NCBI RefSeq assembly: GCF_900100395.1
Contig: NZ_FNFB01000015.1
Span: forward strand, 62,001 to 126,000
Direction: 5' to 3'
Length of the DNA stretch: 64,000 nt
From: Nonomuraea maritima
GTDB lineage: Bacteria; Actinomycetota; Actinomycetes; Streptosporangiales; Streptosporangiaceae
This document shows, one piece after another, positions 53,624 through 62,115 of this stretch; positions within the stretch are counted from its first letter, which is position 1; each line of letters opens with the position of its first letter. The notes beneath the pieces were generated by a model. The model was given only the letters and a program-made list of their open reading frames with translations, was not told the DNA's origin and did no database searches. The position numbers were made by a program, and so were the translations under genes.

Positions 53624-53977
53624 GAGCTCCTCCACGCACCTGGGGCTACCGAGCACCGTGCAGAGATCCTAAGCCGCAACCTCCACCCCCGCCCCGCCTT
53701 CAGGGCGTCCGCGAGGCCGGGCGACCCGGCGGGCCGCACCTGCGACGTAGCTGTTTCTCCTCATGGCCCCACGCTGAGGCGAAAGCGGACTGGTAATCCG
53801 GTCCACTTTCAGAAACCACTTCCCGGTACGCGAACCGCGAGCGCCTGCTTTCCGTACGTCCTGGCGACGGCGAACCCTCGATCCGGGACGGCCCATGCTC
53901 TTGCGTTATGAACCTCGGCCGACGCGTACTGGTAGCGGAGACAATGCCCGCATGCCCCATCGTGCTGGAGACCCGTG
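53624..53977. other. Intergenic region, no gene seen
   Basis: About 350 bp separate the kinase start from the DUF6571-like gene. Frames in it are short and lack family features. It presumably holds divergent promoters; no strong palindrome or RNA motif was noticed. Confidence 0.5.
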
Positions 53978-55960
53978 ATGAGCTTTCCAGTACCCGAACC
54001 TCTTCCCAGCCCGTCCCCCACGCCGCAGCAGCCGCCGGTCCGCCCGCCCGCCCCTTCCACGCCGCCGCCCGACACCACCGGCGACCCCGACCCTGCGCGC
54101 CCGTCACTGACTCCCGCACCCCCGAACTGGGACTACTCCGGCATCACCCCGTCGGAGATGACCCGCTTCGAACGTGACCTCAGCCGCGCCGAGGACGTGC
54201 TCCGCGCCCACGAGCCGCGGCTCCGCCAGGCCCTCGACCAGGTACGGCTCGACACCTCCGCGCTCGCGGCCCTGCGCGAGATGGGCAACTGGATCAGCGC
54301 CAAGCGTCCGGAACTGCGGCGCCGCAACGAGACCATCCAGTCGCTGACGACGACGTGGGGCGCCGACGCCCCCGACATGGCGCCCTTCGACGAGGCTCTC
54401 TACAACCGCGCCTCCAGCAGCCCCGACGTCTACGCCGCCGCCACCCGGCTGGCAGAGACCGCGACCACCGGCGAGGTCGACGAGAAGACCCTCGCCGCGT
54501 TGGAGCAGCGGATCGGCGAACCCGCCTTCGCCACGCTGCTCATGAACGCGCTCGGCGCCGAGACGTACCGGAAGGTGATGGCGAGGACGGTGCGCGGCGA
54601 CGAGGAGCTGCAACGTCTCCAGGTCGCGCTCAGCAAGGCCCTCGGCACGGCAAGCTCCCGCCTGGACGCCGGCTGGCGCGCGGAGCTGACCTCCGGCCTG
54701 GTCCAGTGGGACCATCAGGCGCTCGCGAAGGCGATCGCGCACGGCACGTTCGAGCCGGCGTTCCTGCTGCAGGTGGCCAGGGCCGTCGACGCCCACGACC
54801 GCAGAACCCCGTTGGAGGGCGGAACGGTGTTCCGCGACCCGCACCACGATCCGATCGTGGACATGATGCGGGCGCTGGGCCGCAATCCCGAGGCCGCCCA
54901 GGACTTCTTCGCCAAGGACCCGACGGCGCTCGGACGCTACCTGACCGAGCGTCCCACGGTGAACGGCCAGGACGAGCTGGGCAAGGCACTGGAGGCGGCC
55001 ATCACGGTCTTCCGGGACAGGGAGGGCACGGTGGACAATCCGTCGCGCGGTTTCGTGTCCGCCGAACTGGCTTCGGAGTTCGTGGAGTTGCAGCGCAAGC
55101 GGATCAGCGCGGGCAAGGAGTCGGCGGTTCCAGCCGCTACGACCGCGCTCATCCTCGCCGCCTACATGCCTGACTCGTCCTTCGTCTCGGACAGGTCGGG
55201 GCTGAGCGGGTCCCGCGTACGTCTCAACCAGCCCGCGCACTGGCCGCCGGACGAGCCGTGGGGTGCTCAGTTCCGCACCGAGGACGTGCGAAAGGTCATG
55301 GCGGAGGTGTTCGAGGACGACCCCGACTCCGTCGTGACGCTCATGGCGGCCCAGACCGTGTGGTCGCAGAGGCTGCTCGACCACAACGCCGCGAGCGGCG
55401 ACCGCGACGCCTTCGTCGCCGCCGCGAAGCAGGTCGGCTCAGGTTTCGGCCTGGTCACCGACGCGACGGGCCTCGCCGGCATAGCCAAGGGAGAGGAACT
55501 GGACGAGGCGCAGGAGCGGAAGGTCAAGGCGGTCATGGCGGTGGTCAACACCGGGCTGGCCATCCCGCAGACGGCCGGCTGGCCCGTCACGGCCGGTGTC
55601 GTGGGCGCCTGGACGGGCCTGGTCGAGGACAGCGCCAAGACCGAGCTCAACAAGGACGATGCGACGTACGAGGCCAACAGGACCAAGACCAGGTCGGAGT
55701 TCCTGGCCACCCAGCTCATCGCCCAGGCCATGTTCGACCACGGGCACTTCGGCGAGGAGGGACGTCGCCCGTTGAGCTTCATCAAGCCCGACGGTTCCCT
55801 GATGACGCTGGGGGAGATGACACCGGAGGGCGCCGTCGTACATCCGCATTTCGAAAGTTACGAGAACTGGATCGCGGACGATCACAGGGGCACGATGTGG
55901 AAGCAGTCGAAAGAGGGCCTGATCAGCGCTTACGACCGAGCCTTCAGCGAGTACAAATGA
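53978..55960 (+). CDS. Large helical protein, DUF6571-like, of a WXG-type secretion cassette
   Basis: A 660-aa protein: Pro-rich N-terminus (PEPLPSPSPTPQQPPVRPPA), then a long alpha-helical body. Phrases such as MMRALGRNPEAAQDFFAKDP and LGRYLTERPTVNGQDELGKA match the DUF6571-like family found next to WXG100 genes in actinomycetes. Near residues 480-550 is a hydrophobic Gly/Ala stretch (TGLAIPQTAGWPVTAGVVGA). GGAG at 53967-53970 favours the ATG at 53978. It is the first of three coupled genes; no toxin motif is visible at the C-terminus. Confidence 0.75.
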   Translation: MSFPVPEPLPSPSPTPQQPPVRPPAPSTPPPDTTGDPDPARPSLTPAPPNWDYSGITPSEMTRFERDLSRAEDVLRAHEPRLRQALDQVRLDTSALAALREMGNWISAKRPELRRRNETIQSLTTTWGADAPDMAPFDEALYNRASSSPDVYAAATRLAETATTGEVDEKTLAALEQRIGEPAFATLLMNALGAETYRKVMARTVRGDEELQRLQVALSKALGTASSRLDAGWRAELTSGLVQWDHQALAKAIAHGTFEPAFLLQVARAVDAHDRRTPLEGGTVFRDPHHDPIVDMMRALGRNPEAAQDFFAKDPTALGRYLTERPTVNGQDELGKALEAAITVFRDREGTVDNPSRGFVSAELASEFVELQRKRISAGKESAVPAATTALILAAYMPDSSFVSDRSGLSGSRVRLNQPAHWPPDEPWGAQFRTEDVRKVMAEVFEDDPDSVVTLMAAQTVWSQRLLDHNAASGDRDAFVAAAKQVGSGFGLVTDATGLAGIAKGEELDEAQERKVKAVMAVVNTGLAIPQTAGWPVTAGVVGAWTGLVEDSAKTELNKDDATYEANRTKTRSEFLATQLIAQAMFDHGHFGEEGRRPLSFIKPDGSLMTLGEMTPEGAVVHPHFESYENWIADDHRGTMWKQSKEGLISAYDRAFSEYK

Positions 55961-56520
55961 GGATTCTGGCCGCGACGGGGGTGGTCCTGGTACTGACCGC
56001 CTGCACCACACCGCCGGAGCCACCCGTCGACAGGACCCCGCTGCCGACGGTCGCCGCGCCGCCCTACGCCTGCGACCACATTCCTCTCAGGGCGGTCGAG
56101 CTGATGACGGGCGTGCGCGATCCGATCGTCATCGGCGACTTCGACATGACCTTCAGCAAGGGGCTGGGAGTCGGTGGATGCGCGTTCTACGAGCGCGCGG
56201 GCGACAGGAAGAAGCTGCTCGACGTCGATCTCACTCCGAAAGGCGGGGAGGAGATGGTCCGGGCCCAGATCGCGGCCGGTGACATGCAGCTGCCCGAGAT
56301 CGTCCCTGGGGGCATCGGGTTCTACACGCAGGGTGGAACCGTGGAGGAGGACAGGACGATGGCCGGGGCGGTGCTCGTGAGGGGCAAGGCTCAGCTGTTC
56401 GTCGGGATGTCGCGAGGCGTCGAGGGACGGGACAACGCGGCCGACGTCATCGCCCTCATGAAGCTGATCGCGCCCAAGCTGATCACCGACGCCACCGCGC
56501 CCGGCAAGAAGAAGGGCTGA
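55957..56520 (+). CDS. Small lipoprotein of the WXG-type cassette
   Basis: A 187-aa lipoprotein with a short signal and lipobox LTAC near residue 16, followed by CDHIPLRAVELMTGVRDPI and GGCAFYERAG, a two-Cys pattern like DUF3558-type lipoproteins. The C-terminus is Lys-rich (APGKKKG). It overlaps the upstream gene by 4 bases and precedes the WXG-like gene by 2. Confidence 0.75.
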   Translation: MRILAATGVVLVLTACTTPPEPPVDRTPLPTVAAPPYACDHIPLRAVELMTGVRDPIVIGDFDMTFSKGLGVGGCAFYERAGDRKKLLDVDLTPKGGEEMVRAQIAAGDMQLPEIVPGGIGFYTQGGTVEEDRTMAGAVLVRGKAQLFVGMSRGVEGRDNAADVIALMKLIAPKLITDATAPGKKKG

Positions 56521-56522
56521 GC

Positions 56523-56825
56523 ATGGCGGCGATGGTGGCCAACCCGCTGCACGAGGCGCTGCAGAGCGCGCTGCGCGCGGTCGGCCCGATGGTCGAGGAG
56601 ATCAGCAGTGGCATCGACACGCCGTACCGGCAGTTCCGGAGCGGAACGGTGTGGACGGGCCCGACGGCGAAGCTGTTCGCCGAGCAACTCGCCCAGCTCA
56701 GGTCGCGCGTGCGCGCGTCGGGCGAGGGGATCGTCGCCGATTTGCAGGCCCAGCTGGGCCGCACACCCGCCCAGGTCACCGAGGAGGAGGCCGCGGAGAT
56801 CAGACGAAGGTACGGCTTCCCCTGA
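56523..56825 (+). CDS. WXG100-like protein
   Basis: A 100-aa helical hairpin-type protein. The central turn reads TVWTGPTAKLFAEQLAQLRS, in which W-T-G matches the Trp-x-Gly of WXG100 proteins, at about residue 44. The C-terminus (EEEAAEIRRRYGFP) bears a Tyr in the position of the YxxxD/E-like secretion signal but without a clear acidic partner. Members are exported by type VII secretion or serve as chaperones for larger partners. The only machinery in the window is the two preceding genes. Confidence 0.7.
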   Translation: MAAMVANPLHEALQSALRAVGPMVEEISSGIDTPYRQFRSGTVWTGPTAKLFAEQLAQLRSRVRASGEGIVADLQAQLGRTPAQVTEEEAAEIRRRYGFP

Positions 56826-56900
56826 CGCGGGTGGGGCTCCGGCTGCCCCGCCGCTGCCCGATCCGGGGTTCGGGGGATGGTGGGCGGGTAGAGGGGGTCC

Positions 56901-58247
56901 GTGGCCGAGGTGTGGTTCTCGTCGGCGGTTGAGCTCGTGGAGCGGCTGCGGCGGCGGGAGGTCAGCGCCGTCGAGGTGCTCGACGCCCATGCCGAGCGGA
57001 TCGCGCGGTACAACCCCTCGCTCGTCGCCGTCGTCTCGGCGGACCTCGACCGGGCGCGGCAGGCCGCCGCGGAGGCGGATCGGCGGCTCGCCCGGGACGG
57101 CACGGCGGGCCCGCTGCACGGTGCCCCCATGGTCCTGAAGGACGGGCACGACGTCGCCGGGATGCGCACCACCCTCGGCACCGACGTCTACGACCGCGTG
57201 CCGGACCAGGACGGCACGGTCGCCGCCCGGCTCCGCGCAGCAGGGGCGATCATCGTCGGCCACAGCAACGTCCCGCCGTTCCTCGCGCAGTACCGTACCG
57301 AGAACGAGATCTTCGGGCGCAGCGGCAACCCGTGGGACCCGCGCCGCACGCCCGGCGGCTCCAGCGGCGGCGGCGCGGCGGCGGTCGCGGCGGGGCTGGC
57401 CGCGGCCGACGTCGGGTCCGACTACGGCGGCTCGCTGCGGCTGCCGCCGCATTTCTGCGGTGTGTACGGGTTGATGGCGACCGAGCGTCGGGTGCCGGCC
57501 ACCGGGTTCTGGCGTCCGCTGGACGGCAGGGCGCGCACGACCCGGATCCTCATGTCGTTCGGGCCGATGGCCAGGGACGTGGCAGACCTTGATCTCGTCC
57601 TGCGCGTGATCGCCGGACCTGACGGGCGCGACGGCGAGGTGCCGCCGGTGCCGCTGTGCGAGCGCCGGAGCGTCGCGACGGCCGGGTTGCGGCTGGCCGT
57701 GGCGCCGGCGCTGCCGGGCGCGGAGGTCGCGGCCCCGCTGCGGGCGCAGGTCGAACGGGTCGCGGTGCGGGCCTCGGACGCCGGGGCTCACGTGACGGAA
57801 CGGCTGCCGAAGGTCGACTGGGGCCAGCAGCGGTTCTCCGGCGAGCTGATGAGCGCGGCCACCGCGGTGTTCGACCCCGACGCGGTGCTGCCCGACGCGC
57901 ACCGCGAGCTCGCCTGGTATCTGCGGGTGCTCGACCGGCGTGACCGGTTCAGGGCGGCCTGGCACGACTTCTTCGCCGAGTACGACGCGCTGGTCACGCC
58001 ACCGGGGACGACCACCGCGTTCGTGCACGACAGCATGGCGGACGAAGGACAGGAACGGCAGCTGGTGTTCGCGAACTTCGCGGGGCTGCCGGTGCTGACC
58101 GCGCCCGCGGGCCACGACGGGGCGGGCCTGCCGATCGGCGTGCAGATCGTCGGGCCGCCCTGGTCGGAGGTCAGGCTGGTCGAGATCGCGCACGCGCTGG
58201 AGGAGTCGGGCATCCTGCCGGGCTTCACCCCGCCGCCCGGCTACTGA
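56901..58247 (+). CDS. Amidase-signature (AS) family amidase
   Basis: A 448-aa enzyme. The AS triad is intact: Lys80 (PMVLKDG), cis-Ser in PGGSSGGGAAA (Ser154/155) and nucleophile Ser178 in SDYGGSLRLP. Length and motifs suit a stand-alone amidase hydrolysing short-chain or aryl amides rather than GatA, which requires GatBC. The GTG at 56901 is preceded by GAGGGGGT. It stands alone, 76 bases after the WXG-like gene and convergent with the AraC gene. Confidence 0.92.
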   Translation: MAEVWFSSAVELVERLRRREVSAVEVLDAHAERIARYNPSLVAVVSADLDRARQAAAEADRRLARDGTAGPLHGAPMVLKDGHDVAGMRTTLGTDVYDRVPDQDGTVAARLRAAGAIIVGHSNVPPFLAQYRTENEIFGRSGNPWDPRRTPGGSSGGGAAAVAAGLAAADVGSDYGGSLRLPPHFCGVYGLMATERRVPATGFWRPLDGRARTTRILMSFGPMARDVADLDLVLRVIAGPDGRDGEVPPVPLCERRSVATAGLRLAVAPALPGAEVAAPLRAQVERVAVRASDAGAHVTERLPKVDWGQQRFSGELMSAATAVFDPDAVLPDAHRELAWYLRVLDRRDRFRAAWHDFFAEYDALVTPPGTTTAFVHDSMADEGQERQLVFANFAGLPVLTAPAGHDGAGLPIGVQIVGPPWSEVRLVEIAHALEESGILPGFTPPPGY

Positions 58248-58250
58248 CGG

Positions 58251-59216
58251 TCACTCTCCCGTACGGGCGGCGGTGGTGAAGACGTGCCGGTAGCGGCTCG
58301 GCGGGATGCCGAAGCGCCGGGTGAAGGTACGGCGGAACGTCTCAGGGCTGCCGAACCCGGTGAGCTGCGCCGTCTCGGTCACGTTGTAGCCGGAGTCGAG
58401 CAGCGACTTGGCCGCTTCCAGGCGGGTCTCCTCGATGAAGCGGGCCGGTGAGGTGTTGAGCTCGTCCGTGAAGAGCCTGCCGAGGTGCCGCGCGCTCACC
58501 ATGGCGAGCGAGGCGAGCGAGGCGACCGTGTGGTCGGCGCCCGGGTCGGAGACGACGGCGTCGACGGCGGCGCGCAGGGCGCGCCGGCGCGGCACGGGCG
58601 CGCGCAGGGGCGCGGAGAACTGCGACTGTCCGCCCGGCCGCTGCATGTAGACGACCAGGCTGCGGGCGACCGCGCGGGCGAGGTGAGGGCCGTGGTCGGC
58701 CTCCACGAGGGCGAGCGCGAGGTCGATGCCGGATGACACGCCCGCCGAGGTGTACACCCCGCGGTCCGCGACGTAGAGCGAGTCGGGCTGCACGTCGATC
58801 GTCGGGTAGGCACGGGCCAGCGTCTGCGCGTGCTGCCAGTGCGTGGTGGCCCGGCGTCCGTCGAGGAGGCCGGCCGCGGCCAGGACGAACGCCCCCGTGC
58901 ACACGGACGCCACCCGCCCGGCGCGCGAGGCGAGGCGGGCCGCGCTGTCGCGCAGTTCGGGCTCGATCGGCCGGTTGACGAGCCGGTCGCCGCCGGCCAC
59001 GACGAGGGTGTCGCAGGGCTCGTCGGTGAGCGCGTCGCCGCCGACCGGCAGGACGACGCCGACGGACGTGCTGACGGCGACGCCGCGGGGCGACACCTGC
59101 CGCACCCGGTAGGCGGCACCGTGCTGGTTGGCCTCGGTGAACACCTCCGCGGGGCCGGAGACGTCGAGGAGCTTGACCCCGTCGAAGACGAGGAAGGTCA
59201 CGGTATGTCCGTCCAC
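58251..59216 (-). CDS. GlxA-type AraC-family regulator with DJ-1/PfpI domain
   Basis: A 321-aa protein. Residues 1-190 are a DJ-1/PfpI-like domain with VASVCTGAFVLAAAGLLDGR (nucleophile-elbow Cys) and the downstream TTHWQHA. The C-terminal 100 residues are an AraC HTH pair (ASLAMVSARHLGRLFTDELN; NVTETAQLTGFGSPETFRRT). The GTG at 59216 lies 7 bases after TATCCT, so it may be leaderless. Divergent from the HD-domain gene; three ATGTCC repeats lie between and just inside the start. Confidence 0.9.
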   Translation of the reverse strand: MDGHTVTFLVFDGVKLLDVSGPAEVFTEANQHGAAYRVRQVSPRGVAVSTSVGVVLPVGGDALTDEPCDTLVVAGGDRLVNRPIEPELRDSAARLASRAGRVASVCTGAFVLAAAGLLDGRRATTHWQHAQTLARAYPTIDVQPDSLYVADRGVYTSAGVSSGIDLALALVEADHGPHLARAVARSLVVYMQRPGGQSQFSAPLRAPVPRRRALRAAVDAVVSDPGADHTVASLASLAMVSARHLGRLFTDELNTSPARFIEETRLEAAKSLLDSGYNVTETAQLTGFGSPETFRRTFTRRFGIPPSRYRHVFTTAARTGE

Positions 59217-59300
59217 GTTTTCCAGGATATGTCCGAAATTGTGGGATCCATGTCCAGGGGGACCGTGCGGCGGGGGCCTCCCACGGCGGACGCTGGAGCC

Positions 59301-59939
59301 ATGGCTGAAACCATCGCAGGGATCACGATTCCCGACACGAAGCTCGTCCGTGAGGTGACGGAGTACATCCGCGACACCGAGGACGACCTGCTCTACCACC
59401 ACTCCCGCCGCGTGTTCCTTTTCGGGGCGCTGCAGGGCAGGGTCCGCGGGCTGCGTCCCGACCTCGAACTCCTCTACACCGGCGCGATGTTCCACGACAT
59501 CGGCCTGACCGAGGGCTACCGCGAGTCGCACCTGCGCTTCGAGGTCGACGGCGCCAACGCGGCCCGCGACTTCCTGCGGCAGCGTGGCGTCACCGACGGC
59601 GACGTCCGGAAGGTCTGGCTCGGCATCGCGCTGCACACCACGCCGGCCGTCCCGGAGTTCCTCGACCCCGAGATCGCCCTGGTGACCGCAGGCGTCGAGA
59701 CCGACGTGCTGGGCATCGGGTACGAGAACATCACGGTAGGGGAGCGCGCCGAGGTGACCACCGCGCACCCGCGGCCCGACTTCAAGAAGCGCATCCTGAA
59801 GGCCTTCACCGAGGGCAACATCCACCGCCCCGAGACCACCTTCGGCAACGTCAACGCCGACGTGCTGGAGCACTACATGGCCGGGTTCCAGCGCACCGAC
59901 TTCGTCAAGGTGATCCTCGACAACCGGTGGCCGGAGTGA
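59301..59939 (+). CDS. HD-domain protein, cyanamide hydratase-like
   Basis: A 212-aa metal-dependent hydrolase/hydratase. Signature residues are His34 in YHHSRRVFLFGALQG and His65-Asp66 in GAMFHDIGL, with RFEVDGANAARDFL and LGIALHTT further on. The order and spacing match the cyanamide hydratase/DDI2-type HD family, in which a Zn2+ site hydrates nitriles such as cyanamide. Other HD phosphohydrolases are possible. Divergent pairing with the GlxA-type regulator suggests inducible expression. Confidence 0.85.
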   Translation: MAETIAGITIPDTKLVREVTEYIRDTEDDLLYHHSRRVFLFGALQGRVRGLRPDLELLYTGAMFHDIGLTEGYRESHLRFEVDGANAARDFLRQRGVTDGDVRKVWLGIALHTTPAVPEFLDPEIALVTAGVETDVLGIGYENITVGERAEVTTAHPRPDFKKRILKAFTEGNIHRPETTFGNVNADVLEHYMAGFQRTDFVKVILDNRWPE

Positions 59940-60021
59940 GCCGCCCGGCCTGACCCCGGTGTGGGACCGTTCCCGGCGGGCAGTCGGGAGATCCGGACCA
60001 CGAGCTGCTCGGGGGGTGACC

Positions 60022-61500
60022 ATGGCGCGGTGCCTGGTGACCGGGAGCACCGGTTACATCGGGGGCAGACTGGTGCCGGAGCTGCTGGCGGCCGGTCACG
60101 CGGTGCGCTGCATGGTGCGCTCCCCGGACCGGCTGCGCGACCTGCCCTGGCGTCACCGGGTGGAGGTGAGCGAGGCCGACGCGACCGATCCGGCGCGTAC
60201 GGCCGCCTCGCTCGACGGCGTGGACGTCGCGTACTACCTCATCCACGCCATGGGTGCGGGAGGCGACTTCGCCGCGCGGGACCGCGCGGCCGCCCGCGCG
60301 TTCGCCGCCGCCGCCCGCGAGGCGGGCGTCGGGCGCGTCGTCTACCTGGGCGGGCTCGCGCCGAGCGGCAACGCGTCGCCGCACCTGCGGTCGCGGGGGG
60401 AGGTGGCGCGGATCCTGCTGGACTCGGACGTCCCGACCGTCGTGCTGCGCGCGGCGGTGATCATCGGTTCCGGGTCGGCGTCGTTCGAGATGCTGCGGTA
60501 CCTCACCGAGCGCCTGCCCGTCATGACCACCCCGTCCTGGGTCCGTACGAGGACCCAGCCGATCGCCGTCCGCGACGTGCTGCGCTACCTGGTGCGGTGC
60601 GCGGAGCTGCCGCCGGCCGTGCACCGGTCGTTCGACATCGGCGGCCCCGACGTCCTCACCTACGGCGACATGATGCGCGGGTACGCCGCGGTGGCGGGGC
60701 TGCCACCGCGCTGGATCATCCCGGTGCCGGCGCTGACGCCGCGGCTGTCGAGCCTCTGGGTGGGGCTGGTCACGCCCGTGCCCGCCCGGGTCGCGCGTCC
60801 TCTCGTGGAGTCGCTGCGCAACGAGACGGTCTGCGCCGAGCACGACATCGCCCGGCACATCCCCGACCCGCCCGGCGGGCTGATCGGGTTCGAGCAGGCC
60901 GTGGACCTGGCGCTGCGCCGGATCAAGGACGCCGACGTCGCCACCCGCTGGACGTCCGCCTCGACCCCCGACGCCCCGAGCGACCCGCTGCCGAGCGACC
61001 CGGACTGGGCGGGCGGCGTGCTGTACCTGGACGAGCGGCGCCGCGCCGTACGGGCGTCCCCGGCGGAGCTGTGGCGGGTGATCGAGGGCGTCGGCGGCGA
61101 CAGCGGCTGGTACTCGGTGCCCGCCGTGTGGCGGCTGCGCGGCTTCCTCGACCGCCTGGTGGGAGGCGTCGGCCTGCGCAGGGGCCGCCGCGACCCCCAC
61201 CGGCTGCGGGTCGGGGACGCGCTGGACTTCTGGCGGGTCGAGGAGGTCGTGCCAGGACGGCTGCTGCGGCTGCGCGCGGAGATGCGGCTGCCCGGCCTGG
61301 CCTGGCTGGAGCTGACGTGCGGCGAGGAGCACGGAACCACCGTGTACGGGCAGCGCGCGGTCTACCACCCACGCGGCCTGCTGGGCCACCTGTACTGGTG
61401 GGTCATGTGGCCCTTCCACCGGTTCGTCTTCGGCGGGATGGCCCGCAACATCGCCGAGGCCGCGTCCGCGCGGTCACGGCCCTTCAGCTCCGTACGATGA
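60022..61500 (+). CDS. NAD(P)-binding SDR fused to a DUF2867 domain
   Basis: A 492-aa protein. Residues 1-290 are an atypical SDR (CLVTGSTGYIGGRLVPELLA, VAYYLIHAMGAGGDF, VVYLGGLAP), and residues about 340-480 form a DUF2867 START-like domain (RASPAELWRVIEGVGGDSGW, then YGQRAVYHPRGLLGHLYWWV). Orthologues are common in actinomycetes, often annotated as membrane-associated oxidoreductases; the reaction is unknown. ATG 60022 follows GGGGGGTGACC. The stop is followed at once by a tandem repeat array. Confidence 0.88.
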   Translation: MARCLVTGSTGYIGGRLVPELLAAGHAVRCMVRSPDRLRDLPWRHRVEVSEADATDPARTAASLDGVDVAYYLIHAMGAGGDFAARDRAAARAFAAAAREAGVGRVVYLGGLAPSGNASPHLRSRGEVARILLDSDVPTVVLRAAVIIGSGSASFEMLRYLTERLPVMTTPSWVRTRTQPIAVRDVLRYLVRCAELPPAVHRSFDIGGPDVLTYGDMMRGYAAVAGLPPRWIIPVPALTPRLSSLWVGLVTPVPARVARPLVESLRNETVCAEHDIARHIPDPPGGLIGFEQAVDLALRRIKDADVATRWTSASTPDAPSDPLPSDPDWAGGVLYLDERRRAVRASPAELWRVIEGVGGDSGWYSVPAVWRLRGFLDRLVGGVGLRRGRRDPHRLRVGDALDFWRVEEVVPGRLLRLRAEMRLPGLAWLELTCGEEHGTTVYGQRAVYHPRGLLGHLYWWVMWPFHRFVFGGMARNIAEAASARSRPFSSVR

Positions 61501-61503
61501 GCG

Positions 61504-61587
61504 GCCCGCTCAGTGAGGCCCGCTCAGTGAGGCCCGCTCAGTGAGGCCCGCTCAGTGAGGCCCGCTCAGTGAGGCCCGCTCAGTGAG
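61504..61587. repeat. Six perfect tandem copies of a 14-bp unit
   Basis: GCCCGCTCAGTGAG is repeated six times without change from 61504 to 61587, with a degenerate seventh copy (GCACGGTCAGGAG) after it. Each unit contains CTCAGTGAG, a short palindrome. The array fills the gap between two convergent stops, and its last copy contains the TGA of the leftward DUF3040-like gene. Confidence 0.95.
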
Positions 61588-61813
61588 GCACGGTCAGGAG
61601 CAGCCCCACGATGATGAGGATCACGCACACGATGATCAGGACCGAGATCCGCCACATGTAGCCGGGCACCGTGCGCGGCCCCCGCCAGCGTCGGCGCGGG
61701 GCGCTCTCGCCCGGGCGCGGCCGCGCGAGGAGGGCGTCGAGATCAGGGTCCTCGAAGGCGAGCCGCTCCTCTATCTCGTCGAGGGCCCGCTGTTCCCCTC
61801 TGGAGAGTCTCAT
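61580..61813 (-). CDS. DUF3040-like small membrane protein
   Basis: A 77-aa protein: cytoplasmic N-terminus LSRGEQRALDEIEERLAFED, the DUF3040 pattern (EQ..L..IE..L..EDP), a basic linker (RPRPGESAPRRRWRG) and one membrane helix (ISVLIIVCVILIIVGLLLTV). ATG 61813 has AGGTGA 6 bases upstream. The stop codon is inside the 14-bp tandem array, so changes in repeat number would leave the protein unaffected only if the last copy is kept. Confidence 0.8.
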   Translation of the reverse strand: MRLSRGEQRALDEIEERLAFEDPDLDALLARPRPGESAPRRRWRGPRTVPGYMWRISVLIIVCVILIIVGLLLTVPH

Positions 61814-62115
61814 CGGGATCACCTAGATGTGCAGTCGTAGCGGTTGTTCCCGGTGCCGGCTGCCGGGCGGCTCGTGACCCCGTTCGCGACGGGCCCGCAC
61901 CGGACGGCAGGCGAGGGTTGGCCCCTCTCCACGGCCCTTGCCCCCGATCCGCCGTCTCATACAGGACCCGCCGGCCGCTCACCCGCGTCGCACCGTACGG
62001 AACCCCATACAGCAGTAAGTCTAGATAACCGCCACGAAGCACCAGTCATCTGATTTGTCATGAAATAGGCGATATATGGCGACTTGCTGGTCTGCTGGGA
62101 GCCCGGGGGCGGCGG
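61814..62115. other. Intergenic region, no gene seen
   Basis: About 300 bp between the DUF3040-like start and the MerR stop. The right third (62010-62090) is AT-richer than its surroundings, with TCTAGATAACC and GCGATATATGG, and may hold the promoter for the small leftward gene. No RNA or repeat is evident. Confidence 0.45.

Noticed and set aside
53760..53830. Possible tRNA-like segment near CTGGTAATCCGG
   Set aside because: No acceptor stem, anticodon arm or T-loop of the right sequence could be assembled around it.
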